Of a DNA stretch of 64,000 nt, positions 9,323 through 17,416 are shown in pieces. Every line of letters starts with the position of its first letter. Position 1 is the first letter of the stretch. The notes under the pieces are model-generated. The model was not told where the DNA came from. It ran no database searches and saw nothing but the letters and a program-made list of their open reading frames with translations. The translations under genes and the position numbers were made by a program. Source of the stretch: an uncultured Alphaproteobacteria bacterium (GTDB lineage Bacteria; Pseudomonadota; Alphaproteobacteria; Caulobacterales; Caulobacteraceae). The stretch spans positions 20,069 to 84,068 of the forward strand of contig CAIJOB010000009.1 in the NCBI GenBank assembly GCA_903822175.1, read 5' to 3'.

Positions 9323-9366
9323 CTTACGATCCGTCCGTCCCCGAAGGCGACGGCTTTCGGTGATTT

Positions 9367-9394
9367 ATGTGGACCGTTTGGCCCGTGGTTCAAG
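9367..9394 (-). promoter_or_regulatory. candidate sigma32 heat-shock promoter of lon
   Basis: On the minus strand CTTGAA (9389-9394) and CCACAT (9367-9372) are separated by 16 bases. The heat-shock sigma factor consensus is CTTGAA and CCCCAT with a spacer of about 13-17, so only one of 12 positions differs. lon is a classic heat-shock gene, which supports the assignment. The leader would be about 115 bases long. Confidence 0.6.
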
Positions 9395-9526
9395 CGGAGC
9401 AACAGCTTTGCGCGACACTGGGTCTCATCGCGGTTCACGAGCTAGCTAGAGCGGTGAATGCGAGGTCGTGCGCGCAATTCCATGCCCCGACCCTTGCAGC
9501 CTAGGTGGGAAGGGGCGCCTAAATTC

Positions 9527-10123
9527 TCAAGATGCCGGCAGAACGAGGGCTTCCTCGACGAAATCCATGCGGTCCTGGCCGAAGAACATCTCGTCGTCCA
9601 CGAAGAAGGTCGGCGCGCCAAACACCCCGCGCGCCACGGCGGCCTCGGTGGTGGCCCTGAGCCGGTCCTTGACGTCCTCGCGCTCCACCAGCGCCTTGAA
9701 GTCGTCGGGCTCGAGGCCGGCGCGGCGGATCACCGGGGTCAGCTCGGCAGGCTCGCCGAGGTTCTTCGGGTCGCGCCACATGGCGTCGAAGACCAGGTCG
9801 CAATAGGTCATGAACCGGGTGTCGTCGATCAGGCCGGTGGCCGCCCGCATCAGGTGCATGGTGTTGATCGGGAAGTGCGGGTTGAAGTTGAACTCCGTCC
9901 CGTGCCGCTTAGCCCAGCGGCGGAAATCGACGCTGGTCCAGCGGCCCTTGGCGGGAATCGTCGCAGGCGAGGCGTTGCCGGTCGCCTTAAACACGCCTCC
10001 CAGCAGCATCGGGACATAGTCGATCCGCGCGCCCGTCCGGGCGGTCAGCGCGGGCAGCCGTTTGTAGGCGAGGTAACTCGCCGGGCTGCCGAAATCGAAC
10101 AGGAACTCCAGAGTTTTCGTCAT
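9527..10123 (-). CDS. 2-hydroxychromene-2-carboxylate isomerase-like protein (DsbA/GST-kappa fold)
   Basis: A 198-residue member of the HCCA isomerase (NahD) family, thioredoxin-fold enzymes using glutathione as cofactor that act in naphthalene and related aromatic breakdown. The N-terminal FLFDFGSPASYLA has the conserved Ser of this family instead of the CxxC of disulfide oxidoreductases, so redox activity is not expected. The C-terminal GVFGAPTFFVDDEMFFGQDR is the standard cis-Pro and tail motif. Start ATG at 10123 is preferred; a GTG two codons upstream is possible. It follows the SDR gene by 18 bases, suggesting one operon. The real substrate is unknown, since many homologues lie outside aromatic pathways. 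Confidence 0.85.
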   Translation of the reverse strand: MTKTLEFLFDFGSPASYLAYKRLPALTARTGARIDYVPMLLGGVFKATGNASPATIPAKGRWTSVDFRRWAKRHGTEFNFNPHFPINTMHLMRAATGLIDDTRFMTYCDLVFDAMWRDPKNLGEPAELTPVIRRAGLEPDDFKALVEREDVKDRLRATTEAAVARGVFGAPTFFVDDEMFFGQDRMDFVEEALVLPAS

Positions 10124-10141
10124 CGTCACGTCTTGGCTAGA

Positions 10142-10891
10142 TCACCAAGTCTCCATCCAGGGGCGGAGGTCGAGCTCGTGGGTCCAGGCGTCCCGTGGCT
10201 GGACGTGCAGGGCCCAATAGGCGTCCGCGATATGTTCGGGGTTGAGTATCCCGTCCTCGTCCTTCAGGGCGTAGCGGGCGGGGAAATTCTCGGCGATCCA
10301 GGCGGTGTCGATGGCGCCGTCGATGATCGTGTGGGCGACGTGGACCCCCTTGGGGCCCAGCTCGCGCCCCATGCTTTGGGCGACGGCGCGCAGGCCGTGC
10401 TTGGCGGCGGCGAAGGCGGCGAACCCTATGCCGCCCCGGACGCTGGCCGTGGCGCCGGTGAAGATGATCGTGCCGCGGCCGCGCGGCGTCATCACCTTGG
10501 CCGCCTCGCGCCCCGCCAGGAAGCCGGAGAAGCAGGCCATTTCCCAGACCTTCTGGAAGACCCGGCTGGTGGTCTCGACAATGGAGAAGCGGACGTTCGC
10601 GCCGATGTTGAAGACGCAGACCTCAACCGGCGCGATCTCGGCCTCAACCCTTTCGAAGAGGGCGACCATCTGGTCTTCCTGCCGGGCGTCGACGCCGAAG
10701 GGATGGGCCTCGCCGCCGGCCTCGCGAATCGCGGCGGTCAGGGATTCGAGCTGGTCGGCATGGCGGCGGACGATGACGGCCGCATAGCCCTCGCGGGCGA
10801 ACCGCTTGGCGATGGCGCCGCCTAGAGCGTCGCCGGCGCCGATGACGATGATGGCCCTATCTGCCAAGTCCAATATCCCCCTTGGGGGCAT
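10142..10891 (-). CDS. atypical short-chain dehydrogenase/reductase (FxxxK instead of YxxxK)
   Basis: Rossmann-fold SDR of 249 residues. The cofactor loop GAGDALGG (18-25) is present near the N-terminus. At the active site the usual YxxxK reads FAAAK (Phe160, Lys164), and the region of the catalytic Ser reads FTGATAS without Ser at the expected place, so canonical hydride-transfer catalysis is doubtful. The pattern FTGATAS...FAAFAAAK recurs, to my knowledge, across one SDR subgroup, so it is probably conserved rather than a mutation. Start ATG at 10891 has no good ribosome site, and a TTG at 10918 is an alternative. It lies in a likely operon with the isomerase-like gene downstream, behind a perfect 10-bp dyad. 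Confidence 0.8.
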   Translation of the reverse strand: MPPRGILDLADRAIIVIGAGDALGGAIAKRFAREGYAAVIVRRHADQLESLTAAIREAGGEAHPFGVDARQEDQMVALFERVEAEIAPVEVCVFNIGANVRFSIVETTSRVFQKVWEMACFSGFLAGREAAKVMTPRGRGTIIFTGATASVRGGIGFAAFAAAKHGLRAVAQSMGRELGPKGVHVAHTIIDGAIDTAWIAENFPARYALKDEDGILNPEHIADAYWALHVQPRDAWTHELDLRPWMETW

Positions 10892-10928
10892 TAGATGCGC
10901 GCGCGTCCGGCGTGGCAACTGTCAGGCG

Positions 10929-10955
10929 AAATATTCCCCTATAGCGGGAATATTT
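10929..10955. promoter_or_regulatory. perfect 10-bp inverted repeat upstream of the SDR gene
   Basis: AAATATTCCC (10929-10938) and GGGAATATTT (10946-10955) are exact inverse complements around a 7-base spacer containing TATA. AT-rich sequence of this kind stands out in this GC-rich DNA. It lies between the stop of the VOC gene and the start of the SDR gene. On the minus strand it overlaps a possible promoter spacer (CTGACA immediately before it), so an operator is the favoured reading; a terminator of the VOC gene is the alternative. Confidence 0.55.
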
Positions 10956-10956
10956 G

Positions 10957-11328
10957 TCAGGACGCGCGACAGTTGAGTTCGAAGGTCACGCCGTTGAACT
11001 CGGTGACGAACATCTGGCGGATGCCGCCGTTGGGCGAGACCGTGGCGTCGTAGGCCACGCCCGCCGCCTGCAGGCGCAGCTCAGCGTCCTCGTAGTCGTC
11101 GATGGTGAAGGCGAAGTGGTCGAGGGAGGAGCCCTTGCTGGCGGCCCCTGCCCTGCTCACCTCGACCAGATGCACCACGTCCTTGCCGCCGGCGTAGAGC
11201 CAGGCGCCGCCGAAGGCGAAGTCCGGGCGCCAGCCGACGCTCAGGCCCAGCACCTCGGTGAAGAACGCCTGGGTGCGGGCCAGCTCGGTGGTGCGGATAT
11301 TGATGTGGTCCAGGCCGGTGATCGCCAT
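10957..11328 (-). CDS. VOC-superfamily protein (glyoxalase/extradiol dioxygenase fold)
   Basis: A single vicinal-oxygen-chelate domain of 123 residues, the length of a glyoxalase I or fosfomycin-resistance-like subunit that works as a dimer. Candidate metal ligands are His8 (LDHINI), His71 (LDHFAF) and Glu116 (VTFELN). The reaction cannot be assigned: VOC proteins include lyases, epimerases and dioxygenases. It stands 66 bases before the SDR and isomerase-like genes on the same strand, which suggests a small catabolic group. The start ATG at 11328 follows a run of hydrolase-like spacing with no strong ribosome site. Confidence 0.8.
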   Translation of the reverse strand: MAITGLDHINIRTTELARTQAFFTEVLGLSVGWRPDFAFGGAWLYAGGKDVVHLVEVSRAGAASKGSSLDHFAFTIDDYEDAELRLQAAGVAYDATVSPNGGIRQMFVTEFNGVTFELNCRAS

Positions 11329-11366
11329 CGTGCGCCTCTTGGTTCGTGGGCCAAGTATCGCGCACG

Positions 11367-11395
11367 AAAAAGCCCCGCAGTCACCCGCGGGGCTT
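11367..11395 (-). terminator. intrinsic terminator of clpX
   Basis: On the minus strand the stem AAGCCCCGC / GCGGGGCTT (9 pairs, 8-base loop) is followed at once by a run of T. It lies 26 bases after the clpX stop codon and separates clpX from the VOC gene. This is the clearest intrinsic terminator in the window. Confidence 0.85.
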
Positions 11396-11420
11396 GAACG
11401 TTTCGGCCGGAAGGCGGTGG

Positions 11421-12683
11421 CTAGGCGGCCCCGCCCTTGTCGCGGCGCTCGGCGTAGATGATCAACGGCTGAGCGCGGCCTTCGACGACCTCGGCATTGA
11501 CCACCACCTCTTCCACACCGTCGTAGGTGGGAAGTTCGTACATGGTGTCGAGCAGGATCGCCTCGAGGATCGAGCGCAGGCCCCGCGCGCCGGTCTTCCG
11601 CGTGATGGCCTTGCGGGCCACCGCGTTGAGCGCGTCGTCGGTGAAGGTGAGGCCGACGTTCTCCATGTCGAACAGCCGGACGTACTGCTTCACGAAGGCG
11701 TTCTTCGGCTCGGTGAGGATCTTCACCAGGGCCTTTTCGTCGAGGTCGTCCAGCGTCGCGATGACCGGCAGGCGGCCAACGAATTCCGGGATCAGGCCGA
11801 AGCGCAGCAGGTCGTCCGGCTCCACCTGGCGGAACACCTCGCCGGTGCGGCGCTCGTCCGGATCGGAGACCTTGGCGCCGAAGCCGATCGAGGCGCCCTT
11901 ACCGCGCGCGGAGATGATCTTCTCCAGGCCCGCGAAGGCGCCGCCGCAGATGAACAGGATGTTGGTGGTGTCGACCTGCAGGAATTCCTGCTGCGGATGC
12001 TTGCGCCCGCCCTGCGGCGGCACGGAGGCGACGGTGCCTTCCATGATCTTCAGCAGCGCCTGCTGCACGCCCTCGCCCGACACGTCCCGCGTGATCGAGG
12101 GATTGTCGGACTTGCGGCTGATCTTATCGACCTCGTCGATGTAGACGATGCCGCGCTGCGCGCGCTCGACGTTGTAGTCGGCGGCCTGCAGCAATTTCAG
12201 GATGATATTCTCGACATCTTCACCCACGTAGCCCGCCTCGGTGAGCGTCGTGGCGTCGGCGACGGTGAACGGAACGTCGATGATTCGCGCCAAAGTCTGC
12301 GCCAGCAAGGTCTTGCCGGTGCCCGTCGGGCCGATCAGCAGGATGTTCGCCTTGCCCAGTTCGACGTCGTTATTCTTCGTCGCGTGGTTCAACCGCTTGT
12401 AGTGGTTGTGCACCGCGACCGAGAGAACTTTCTTGGCGTGATCTTGCCCGATCACGTAATCGTCGAGGACTTCACGGATTTCCTTAGGAGTCGGGACACC
12501 GTCCTTCGACTTCACAAAGGAGATCTTATGTTCTTCGCGGATGATATCCATGCACAGCTCGACGCATTCATCACAGATGAACACGGTCGGGCCCGCGATT
12601 AGCTTGCGGACCTCATGCTGGCTCTTGCCGCAGAAAGAGCAGTACAGGGTGCTCTTGGAGTCTCCGCTTGCGGCCTTTGTCAT
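11421..12683 (-). CDS. clpX: ATP-dependent Clp protease ATP-binding subunit ClpX
   Basis: AAA+ unfoldase that recognises tagged substrates and feeds them to ClpP; 420 residues, normal length. The N-terminal C4 zinc-binding domain has Cys15, Cys18, Cys37 and Cys40. Walker A GPTGTGKT lies near 117-124, Walker B VYIDEVDK near 180, followed by the sensor and pore-loop regions (RKHPQQEF for substrate contact). In Caulobacter ClpXP degrades CtrA and other cell-cycle regulators (family knowledge). The usual neighbours clpP and the cicA-like gene lie just upstream; an intrinsic terminator follows. Confidence 0.98.
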   Translation of the reverse strand: MTKAASGDSKSTLYCSFCGKSQHEVRKLIAGPTVFICDECVELCMDIIREEHKISFVKSKDGVPTPKEIREVLDDYVIGQDHAKKVLSVAVHNHYKRLNHATKNNDVELGKANILLIGPTGTGKTLLAQTLARIIDVPFTVADATTLTEAGYVGEDVENIILKLLQAADYNVERAQRGIVYIDEVDKISRKSDNPSITRDVSGEGVQQALLKIMEGTVASVPPQGGRKHPQQEFLQVDTTNILFICGGAFAGLEKIISARGKGASIGFGAKVSDPDERRTGEVFRQVEPDDLLRFGLIPEFVGRLPVIATLDDLDEKALVKILTEPKNAFVKQYVRLFDMENVGLTFTDDALNAVARKAITRKTGARGLRSILEAILLDTMYELPTYDGVEEVVVNAEVVEGRAQPLIIYAERRDKGGAA

Positions 12684-12906
12684 GGTCGGTTCTCACTCTC
12701 TAGGCGATCCCAACGGGCCTTACGGCCTGAATCGCCCCGCGGACGTCGTCGTCCTATCACTGCACTCTACGCGCCGCGGGTTGTCTAAGTCTTGACATTC
12801 CCCGATCCGAGCCGGGATCACAAGCCTTGCGGCCCGGTCGCGACAATTGGCGGCGCATTGCCGGAATGGCGGGCGCTTCGCAATCCTAGATGGGAAACAG
12901 GCCGAA

Positions 12907-13587
12907 ATGGGACAAGACCAGCCGCGGATCGAAGCTGGCGCCTTTGCCCTAGCAGAAGCGGGGACGTTCGAAGACCGTGGAAGCGAGGATCGGCCCATCG
13001 TCGCGTTCGATTTCGACGGCACACTGACCATCCGCGACAGCTACACGGCCTTCCTGAAGTGGCGGGCGGGACGCAAAGCCTACGCGGCGGGCATGATCCG
13101 TCTGATCCCGGCGGCGCTGGCCTATCTGATCCACCGCGACCGCGGGCGCATCAAGGCCGCCGCCACGCGGGAATACCTCCGCGGCGTTCCCCGCGAGACG
13201 CTGGAGGCCGATGCGCGCCGCTTTGCCGAGCAGTTTTCGCGCAGCCTGCTGCGGCCCGACGCCATGGCGACCTGGAAGCGCTGGCGGGGCGAGCACGTGC
13301 GCCTGGTGATCGTCACCGCCTCACCCGACCTGGTCGTGGCGCCCTTCGCCCGAGGCCTAGGCGCCGACACGCTGATTGGGACGCATTTGGCGTTCGACGC
13401 GCAGGACCGGGCGACGGGCGGCTTCGACAGCCCAAACTGTCGAGGACCGGAGAAAATGGTGCGCCTGCACGCCGCCTTCGGACCCGGTTTCGAGTTAAGG
13501 GCCGCCTATGGCGATACCAGCGGCGACAAGGAGATGATCGCGGCGGCCGAGATCAAGGGCTACCGCGTCTTCGAGGGGGTTCCATGA
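12907..13587 (+). CDS. cicA: HAD-IB phosphatase-like protein, CicA homologue
   Basis: HAD-superfamily hydrolase of 226 residues. Motif I is DFDGTL (nucleophile Asp and general acid Asp), motif II is VTAS, and motif III with acidic loop is GDTSGDKE, so a complete phosphotransferase site is present with a helical cap between motifs I and II. In C. crescentus the gene between clpP and clpX is cicA, described as a member of a phosphotransferase superfamily whose dosage is critical for growth and shape; position and fold match here, so the symbol is given by synteny. The ATG at 12907 is chosen because residues before it have no family resemblance. Substrate unknown. The next gene overlaps it by 4 bases. 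Confidence 0.82.
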   Translation: MGQDQPRIEAGAFALAEAGTFEDRGSEDRPIVAFDFDGTLTIRDSYTAFLKWRAGRKAYAAGMIRLIPAALAYLIHRDRGRIKAAATREYLRGVPRETLEADARRFAEQFSRSLLRPDAMATWKRWRGEHVRLVIVTASPDLVVAPFARGLGADTLIGTHLAFDAQDRATGGFDSPNCRGPEKMVRLHAAFGPGFELRAAYGDTSGDKEMIAAAEIKGYRVFEGVP

Positions 13588-13841
13588 GACACGCCCGCGA
13601 CGCCGACCTCGACCGGATCGAGGACCTCCTGGCGCAGGTCCGCACCCTGCCCGGCCTGAAGGAGAAGAAGCGCGGCTGTTTCTATTGGAAGTCGCGCGGG
13701 TTCCTGCATTTCCATGAGGATCCCAAGGGCATGTTCGCCGACCTGGCGGGCGAGGATCGCATGGACATTCGGATCGACGTCACCGAGACGGACGGTCAGG
13801 CCGAGCTGATGGCTGCGGCGCGGAAGCGGTTGGGGGTCTAA
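13584..13841 (+). CDS. small uncharacterised protein translationally coupled to cicA
   Basis: An 85-residue soluble protein whose ATG overlaps the cicA stop codon (ATGA), so translation is probably coupled. The sequence has a helical N-terminus (RDADLDRIEDLLAQVRTL), an aromatic core (CFYWKSRGFLHFHED), a strand-rich part (MDIRIDVTE) and a C-terminal helix. I do not recognise a named family. The base composition fits its neighbours and the alternating hydrophobic pattern supports a real fold. A role linked to CicA is inferred from coupling alone. Confidence 0.7.
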   Translation: MRHARDADLDRIEDLLAQVRTLPGLKEKKRGCFYWKSRGFLHFHEDPKGMFADLAGEDRMDIRIDVTETDGQAELMAAARKRLGV

Positions 13842-13854
13842 ACCCTCTCCCTAC

Positions 13855-13936
13855 CCTCTCCCTCTCGCTGCGCGGGGGAGAGGAGGCTGAGGCGTGATGC
13901 GATCTCCTCTCCCCCCGCGTAGCGGAGAGGGAGAGG
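13855..13936. repeat. long imperfect intergenic palindrome between convergent genes
   Basis: The arm at 13855-13883 (CCTCTCCCTCTCGCTGCGCG and on) is matched almost base for base by the inverse complement at 13904-13936, differing by a few bases and short indels; the loop is about 20 bases. It fills the space between the convergent 85-residue gene and clpP. This is the form of dispersed REP-like elements common in alphaproteobacterial intergenic DNA, and it may also terminate both genes. Confidence 0.75.
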
Positions 13937-13957
13937 ATAAAGGAGAGGGCCTCGGCC

Positions 13958-14575
13958 CTAGTCCTCGGTTTCGCGCTTTTCCCAGACGTGGTCGACGATG
14001 CCCCAGGCCTTGGCCTCTTCGGCGGTCATGAAGCTGTCGCGGTCGAGGACGCTTTCCACGGTCTCCACCGTCTGGCCGGTGTGCTTGGCGTAGAGTTCGT
14101 TCAGGCGGGTCTTGGTCTTGATGATGTCCTCGGCGTGCCGTTCGATGTCGCTGGCCTTGCCGGAGAAGCCGCCCGAGGGCTGGTGCACCATGATCCGCGC
14201 GTTGGGGAGCGCGATGCGCTGACCCGGCTCGCCGGCCATCAGCAGGAACGAGCCCATCGAGGCCGCCATGCCCAGGCACAGCGTGATCACCGGGCTCTTG
14301 ATGTATTGCATGGTGTCGTAGATCGCGAGGCCAGAGGTCACCACGCCGCCGGGCGAGTTGATGTACATCTGGATTTCCTTCTTGGGGTTCTCCGCCTCGA
14401 GATGCAGCAGCTGGGCGCAGATCAGCGCCGCCATGCCGTCCTCGACGGGACCCGCCAGGAAGATGATCCGGTCCTTCAGGAGCCGGGAGAAGATGTCGTA
14501 GGCGCGCTCGCCACGGCTCGTCTGCTCGACGACCATCGGCACGAGGCCCAGCGCGGTGGTGACGGGGTCACGCAT
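13958..14575 (-). CDS. clpP: ATP-dependent Clp protease proteolytic subunit ClpP
   Basis: Tetradecameric serine peptidase that degrades proteins delivered by ClpX or ClpA; 205 residues, the usual length. The catalytic triad is visible: Ser106 (GMAASMGSF), His131 (MVHQPSGG) and Asp180 (LDRDSF). The substrate-binding strand YINSPGG is intact. The start at 14575 has a GAAGGA site upstream. The gene is separated from cicA and clpX, which lie beyond the palindrome at 13855-13936; the order clpP-cicA-clpX is that of Caulobacter. Confidence 0.98.
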   Translation of the reverse strand: MRDPVTTALGLVPMVVEQTSRGERAYDIFSRLLKDRIIFLAGPVEDGMAALICAQLLHLEAENPKKEIQMYINSPGGVVTSGLAIYDTMQYIKSPVITLCLGMAASMGSFLLMAGEPGQRIALPNARIMVHQPSGGFSGKASDIERHAEDIIKTKTRLNELYAKHTGQTVETVESVLDRDSFMTAEEAKAWGIVDHVWEKRETED

Positions 14576-14760
14576 AGGGGGAAGTCCTTCTTGGGGTCTC
14601 TAGGCTTGGAATCTCTGGCGTGCCTGCCGATGGCCCGCTCAGGGTGTGGATATCGCGTGCCGAGGGGCCAGACGCAAGGTGACGCGAACGCGCGGGGTCT
14701 TTCGGCTTGATCCTGATGGCAAGGCGGCCATGGTGGCTGAAGTTCGTGCTGGGGGAATTA

Positions 14761-16020
14761 ATGCCGTTCAAGTTCATCGCGCTCGCGGGCGCCGCAGCCG
14801 CCGCTCTCATCGCCCTACCCGCCTTCGCCGCAACGCCGCCGGCCCCCAAGGACGCCAGCGTCTGGGCCGCGGCCGAAGCCGCGAAGACCGGGGAGCTCAA
14901 GCTGCTTGAGCAGGTGGTGAATATCGACTCGGGCACCGGCGACGTTGAAGGCGGCCGCAAGATCGCCGGCATCCTGTCGGCGCGGCTGAAGGCGCTGGGC
15001 TTCTCGATCGAGAGCGTGAAGGCCGAAGCTGAGGGGTTGCCGGACAATACGGTCGCGACACTCAACGGGACCGGCAAGGGCCGCATCCTGCTGATCGGCC
15101 ACATCGATACGGTGTTCGAGCCCGGCACCGTCGCCAAGCGGCCGTTCCGCATGGACGCCGAGAAGGCCTATGGCCCCGGCGTGAGCGACGAGAAGGGCGG
15201 CGTGATCGAGGGCGTCACCGCGCTGGAGCTCCTGCACGGCATGGGCTTCAAGGACTTCAAACAGATCGTCTTCCTGATCGAGACCTCGGAAGAGCGCGGC
15301 TCTTCGGGCACACATGCGCTGATTGGCAAGCTGTTGGCCGACGCGGACGTCGAGCTGAACCTCGAACCCGGCGACACGCCGGACGTCATGACCGTCTGGC
15401 GCAAGGGCGGCCGGACCTTCCATATCGACGTCCAGGGCCGCGCCGCCCACGCTGGGATCGCGCCGCAGGACGGGCGCAACGCCATCACCGAACTGATCCA
15501 TCAGATCCAGGCCGACGACGTGTTTCCGAAGTCCGGGGACGGCCTGACCGCCAATGTCACCGTCATCGAGGGCGGCACGCGGGGCAACATCATCCCCGAC
15601 CACGCCTCGGCTCTGATGAATGTCCGGGTGCGCGACAAGGCCGACTACGCCCGCGTCCAGGCGGTGCTGGAGAAGAACGCCAAGACGACCGTGGTGCCCG
15701 ACACCAAGGTGACCGTCTCCGGCGAACCCTCCTATGGGCCGCTGGCCATCAACCCCGGCACCGAGGCGCTGGCCGACCGGGCCGAGGCAATCTACGCCGG
15801 CATCGGCAAGACCATCACCCGCGGCGGCAACGGGGGCTCCTCGGAATCGGCCATGGCGTTCGAATCCGGCATTCCCGCCCTGGACGGCCTGGGTCCGGCG
15901 GCGGGCGGCTTCCACGCGCCCAGCGAATATCTGCTGCTCGGCACGGTGACGCCCAGACTCTATCTGCTGACCAAGCTGATCCAGGAACTGGGCCACCAGC
16001 CGCCGCCGCGGCTCAAGTAG
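14761..16020 (+). CDS. exported M20 family metallopeptidase (glutamate carboxypeptidase-like)
   Basis: Zinc carboxypeptidase of the M20 family, carboxypeptidase G2 branch, 419 residues. The ATG at 14761 gives a signal peptide (FKFIALAGAAAAALIALPAFAA) and is preferred over an upstream ATG at 14707 that would bury it. Metal-site motifs are visible: GHIDTVFE, GVSDEKGG with the bridging Asp, and ETSEERGS with the catalytic Glu, followed by the dimerisation domain and the C-terminal FHAPSEY with a ligand His. Family members release C-terminal glutamate or hydrolyse other amide bonds; the substrate is unknown. It ends 4 bases before eutB, so the three genes may be one operon. Confidence 0.88.
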   Translation: MPFKFIALAGAAAAALIALPAFAATPPAPKDASVWAAAEAAKTGELKLLEQVVNIDSGTGDVEGGRKIAGILSARLKALGFSIESVKAEAEGLPDNTVATLNGTGKGRILLIGHIDTVFEPGTVAKRPFRMDAEKAYGPGVSDEKGGVIEGVTALELLHGMGFKDFKQIVFLIETSEERGSSGTHALIGKLLADADVELNLEPGDTPDVMTVWRKGGRTFHIDVQGRAAHAGIAPQDGRNAITELIHQIQADDVFPKSGDGLTANVTVIEGGTRGNIIPDHASALMNVRVRDKADYARVQAVLEKNAKTTVVPDTKVTVSGEPSYGPLAINPGTEALADRAEAIYAGIGKTITRGGNGGSSESAMAFESGIPALDGLGPAAGGFHAPSEYLLLGTVTPRLYLLTKLIQELGHQPPPRLK

Positions 16021-16024
16021 GTCC

Positions 16025-17416
16025 ATGTACGCTCAGGACCTGGCCGGCACGCACTATGCCTTTCGGGACCTGAAAGCCCTGCTGGCGGCCGCCACGCCGT
16101 TCCGGTCGGGCGATCAGCTGGCCGGCGTCGCGGCGCAGAGCGCTGAGCAACGGGTGGCGGCCCGCTATGTGCTCGCCGATCTGCCGCTCAAGACCTTCCT
16201 CGAAGACCTTGTCGTGCCTTATGAAACCGACGAGGTGACCCGGCTGATCGTCGACAGCCACGACCGCGCGGCCTTCGCGCCGATCGCGCATCTGACCGTG
16301 GGCGCGTTTCGGGAATGGCTGCTCGCCAACGAGACGGACGGCGAGGCGCTGCGCGCTATCGCGCCGGGCGTCACGCCGGAGATGGCGGCGGCGGTCTGCA
16401 AGCTGATGCGCAATCAGGACCTGATTGCCATGGCGCGGAAGATCAGCGTGACCAGCGCGTTCCGGACTACGCTGGGCCTGCCGAGGCGATTGTCGGTGCG
16501 GCTGCAGCCCAACCACGCCACCGACGATCCGCGCGGCGTCGCCGCCTCGATCCTCGATGGCCTCCTGATGGGCTGCGGCGACGCGGTGATCGGGGTCAAT
16601 CCGGCCACCGACAATGTCGAGACCGCGCGGACCCTGCTCGACCTGATCGACGAGCTGCGCCAACGCCTGGATATCCCGACACAGAGCTGTGTGCTCACGC
16701 ACGTCACCAACACCATGGAGCTGATCGAGCTCGGCGCCCCGGTCGACCTGACCTTCCAGTCGATCGCCGGGACGGAAGCCGCGAACCGTGGGTTCGGCGT
16801 CGACCTGGCGCTGCTTCGCGAGGCGCACGACGCGACCCTGGCGCTTGGCCGCAACCCGCTCGGCGACAACGTCATGTACTTCGAGACCGGCCAGGGCTCG
16901 GCCTTGTCAGGCGGCGCGCACCACGGCGTCGATCAGCAGACCCTGGAGGCCAGGGCCTACGCGGTCGCCCGGCCCTTCCGGCCGCTACTGGTCAACACCG
17001 TCGTGGGCTTCATCGGCCCGGAGTACCTCTACGACGGCAAGCAGATCACCCGTGCCGGGCTGGAGGACCACTTCTGCGGCAAGCTGATGGGCCTGCCGAT
17101 GGGGGTGGACGTTTGCTACACCAATCACGCCGCCGCCGATCAGGATGACATGGACGACCTGCTGACGCTGCTCGGCGTGGCCGGCGTGAATTTCGTCATG
17201 GGCGTGCCGGGTGCGGACGACGTGATGCTCAACTATCAGAGCACCAGCTTCCATGACGCCCTCTATGTCCGCGAGGTGCTGGGCCTGAAGCCGGCGCCTG
17301 AGTTCGAGGCCTGGCTGAGCGGGATAGGTCTGCTGGATAGCGCGGGACGCGTCGCGCAGGTCGGGCAAAGCCGTGAGGCTCAGCGGCGCCTGCTGGCGCA
17401 TCTGGCCGATGGCTGA
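16025..17416 (+). CDS. eutB: ethanolamine ammonia-lyase large subunit EutB
   Basis: Catalytic subunit of the adenosylcobalamin-dependent enzyme that converts ethanolamine to acetaldehyde and ammonia; 463 residues, full length. The TIM-barrel sequence is well conserved, with recognisable stretches LVVPYETDEVTRLI, LQPNHATDDPRG, GVNPATDN, FETGQGSALS and PLLVNTVVGFIGPEYL. EutC starts 8 bases inside its 3' end. No reactivase (eutA), microcompartment shell or aldehyde dehydrogenase genes are seen nearby, so this is a stand-alone lyase as found in many soil bacteria, where ethanolamine is mainly a nitrogen source (inference). Confidence 0.96.
   Translation: MYAQDLAGTHYAFRDLKALLAAATPFRSGDQLAGVAAQSAEQRVAARYVLADLPLKTFLEDLVVPYETDEVTRLIVDSHDRAAFAPIAHLTVGAFREWLLANETDGEALRAIAPGVTPEMAAAVCKLMRNQDLIAMARKISVTSAFRTTLGLPRRLSVRLQPNHATDDPRGVAASILDGLLMGCGDAVIGVNPATDNVETARTLLDLIDELRQRLDIPTQSCVLTHVTNTMELIELGAPVDLTFQSIAGTEAANRGFGVDLALLREAHDATLALGRNPLGDNVMYFETGQGSALSGGAHHGVDQQTLEARAYAVARPFRPLLVNTVVGFIGPEYLYDGKQITRAGLEDHFCGKLMGLPMGVDVCYTNHAAADQDDMDDLLTLLGVAGVNFVMGVPGADDVMLNYQSTSFHDALYVREVLGLKPAPEFEAWLSGIGLLDSAGRVAQVGQSREAQRRLLAHLADG

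Larger units (their letters stand above)
9242..9526. other. 285-base intergenic region upstream of lon
   Basis: No gene is visible here. The region holds a sigma32-like promoter (9367-9394) and a perfect hairpin (9302-9322), both oriented for lon, plus an AGGAG ribosome site about 10 bases before the lon start. The stretch 9395-9526 follows the end of the HCCA-isomerase-like gene and shows no clear terminator. Confidence 0.6.

Noticed and set aside
6848..9445. 865-codon open frame opposite lon on the plus strand
   Set aside because: Antisense to a clear Lon protease; long antisense frames arise in GC-rich DNA because stop codons are rare. Its translation is His/Asp/Leu-rich with no recognisable domain.
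13855..13936. CRISPR-like repeat
   Set aside because: Only one inverted pair, no direct repeats with regular spacers and no cas genes.
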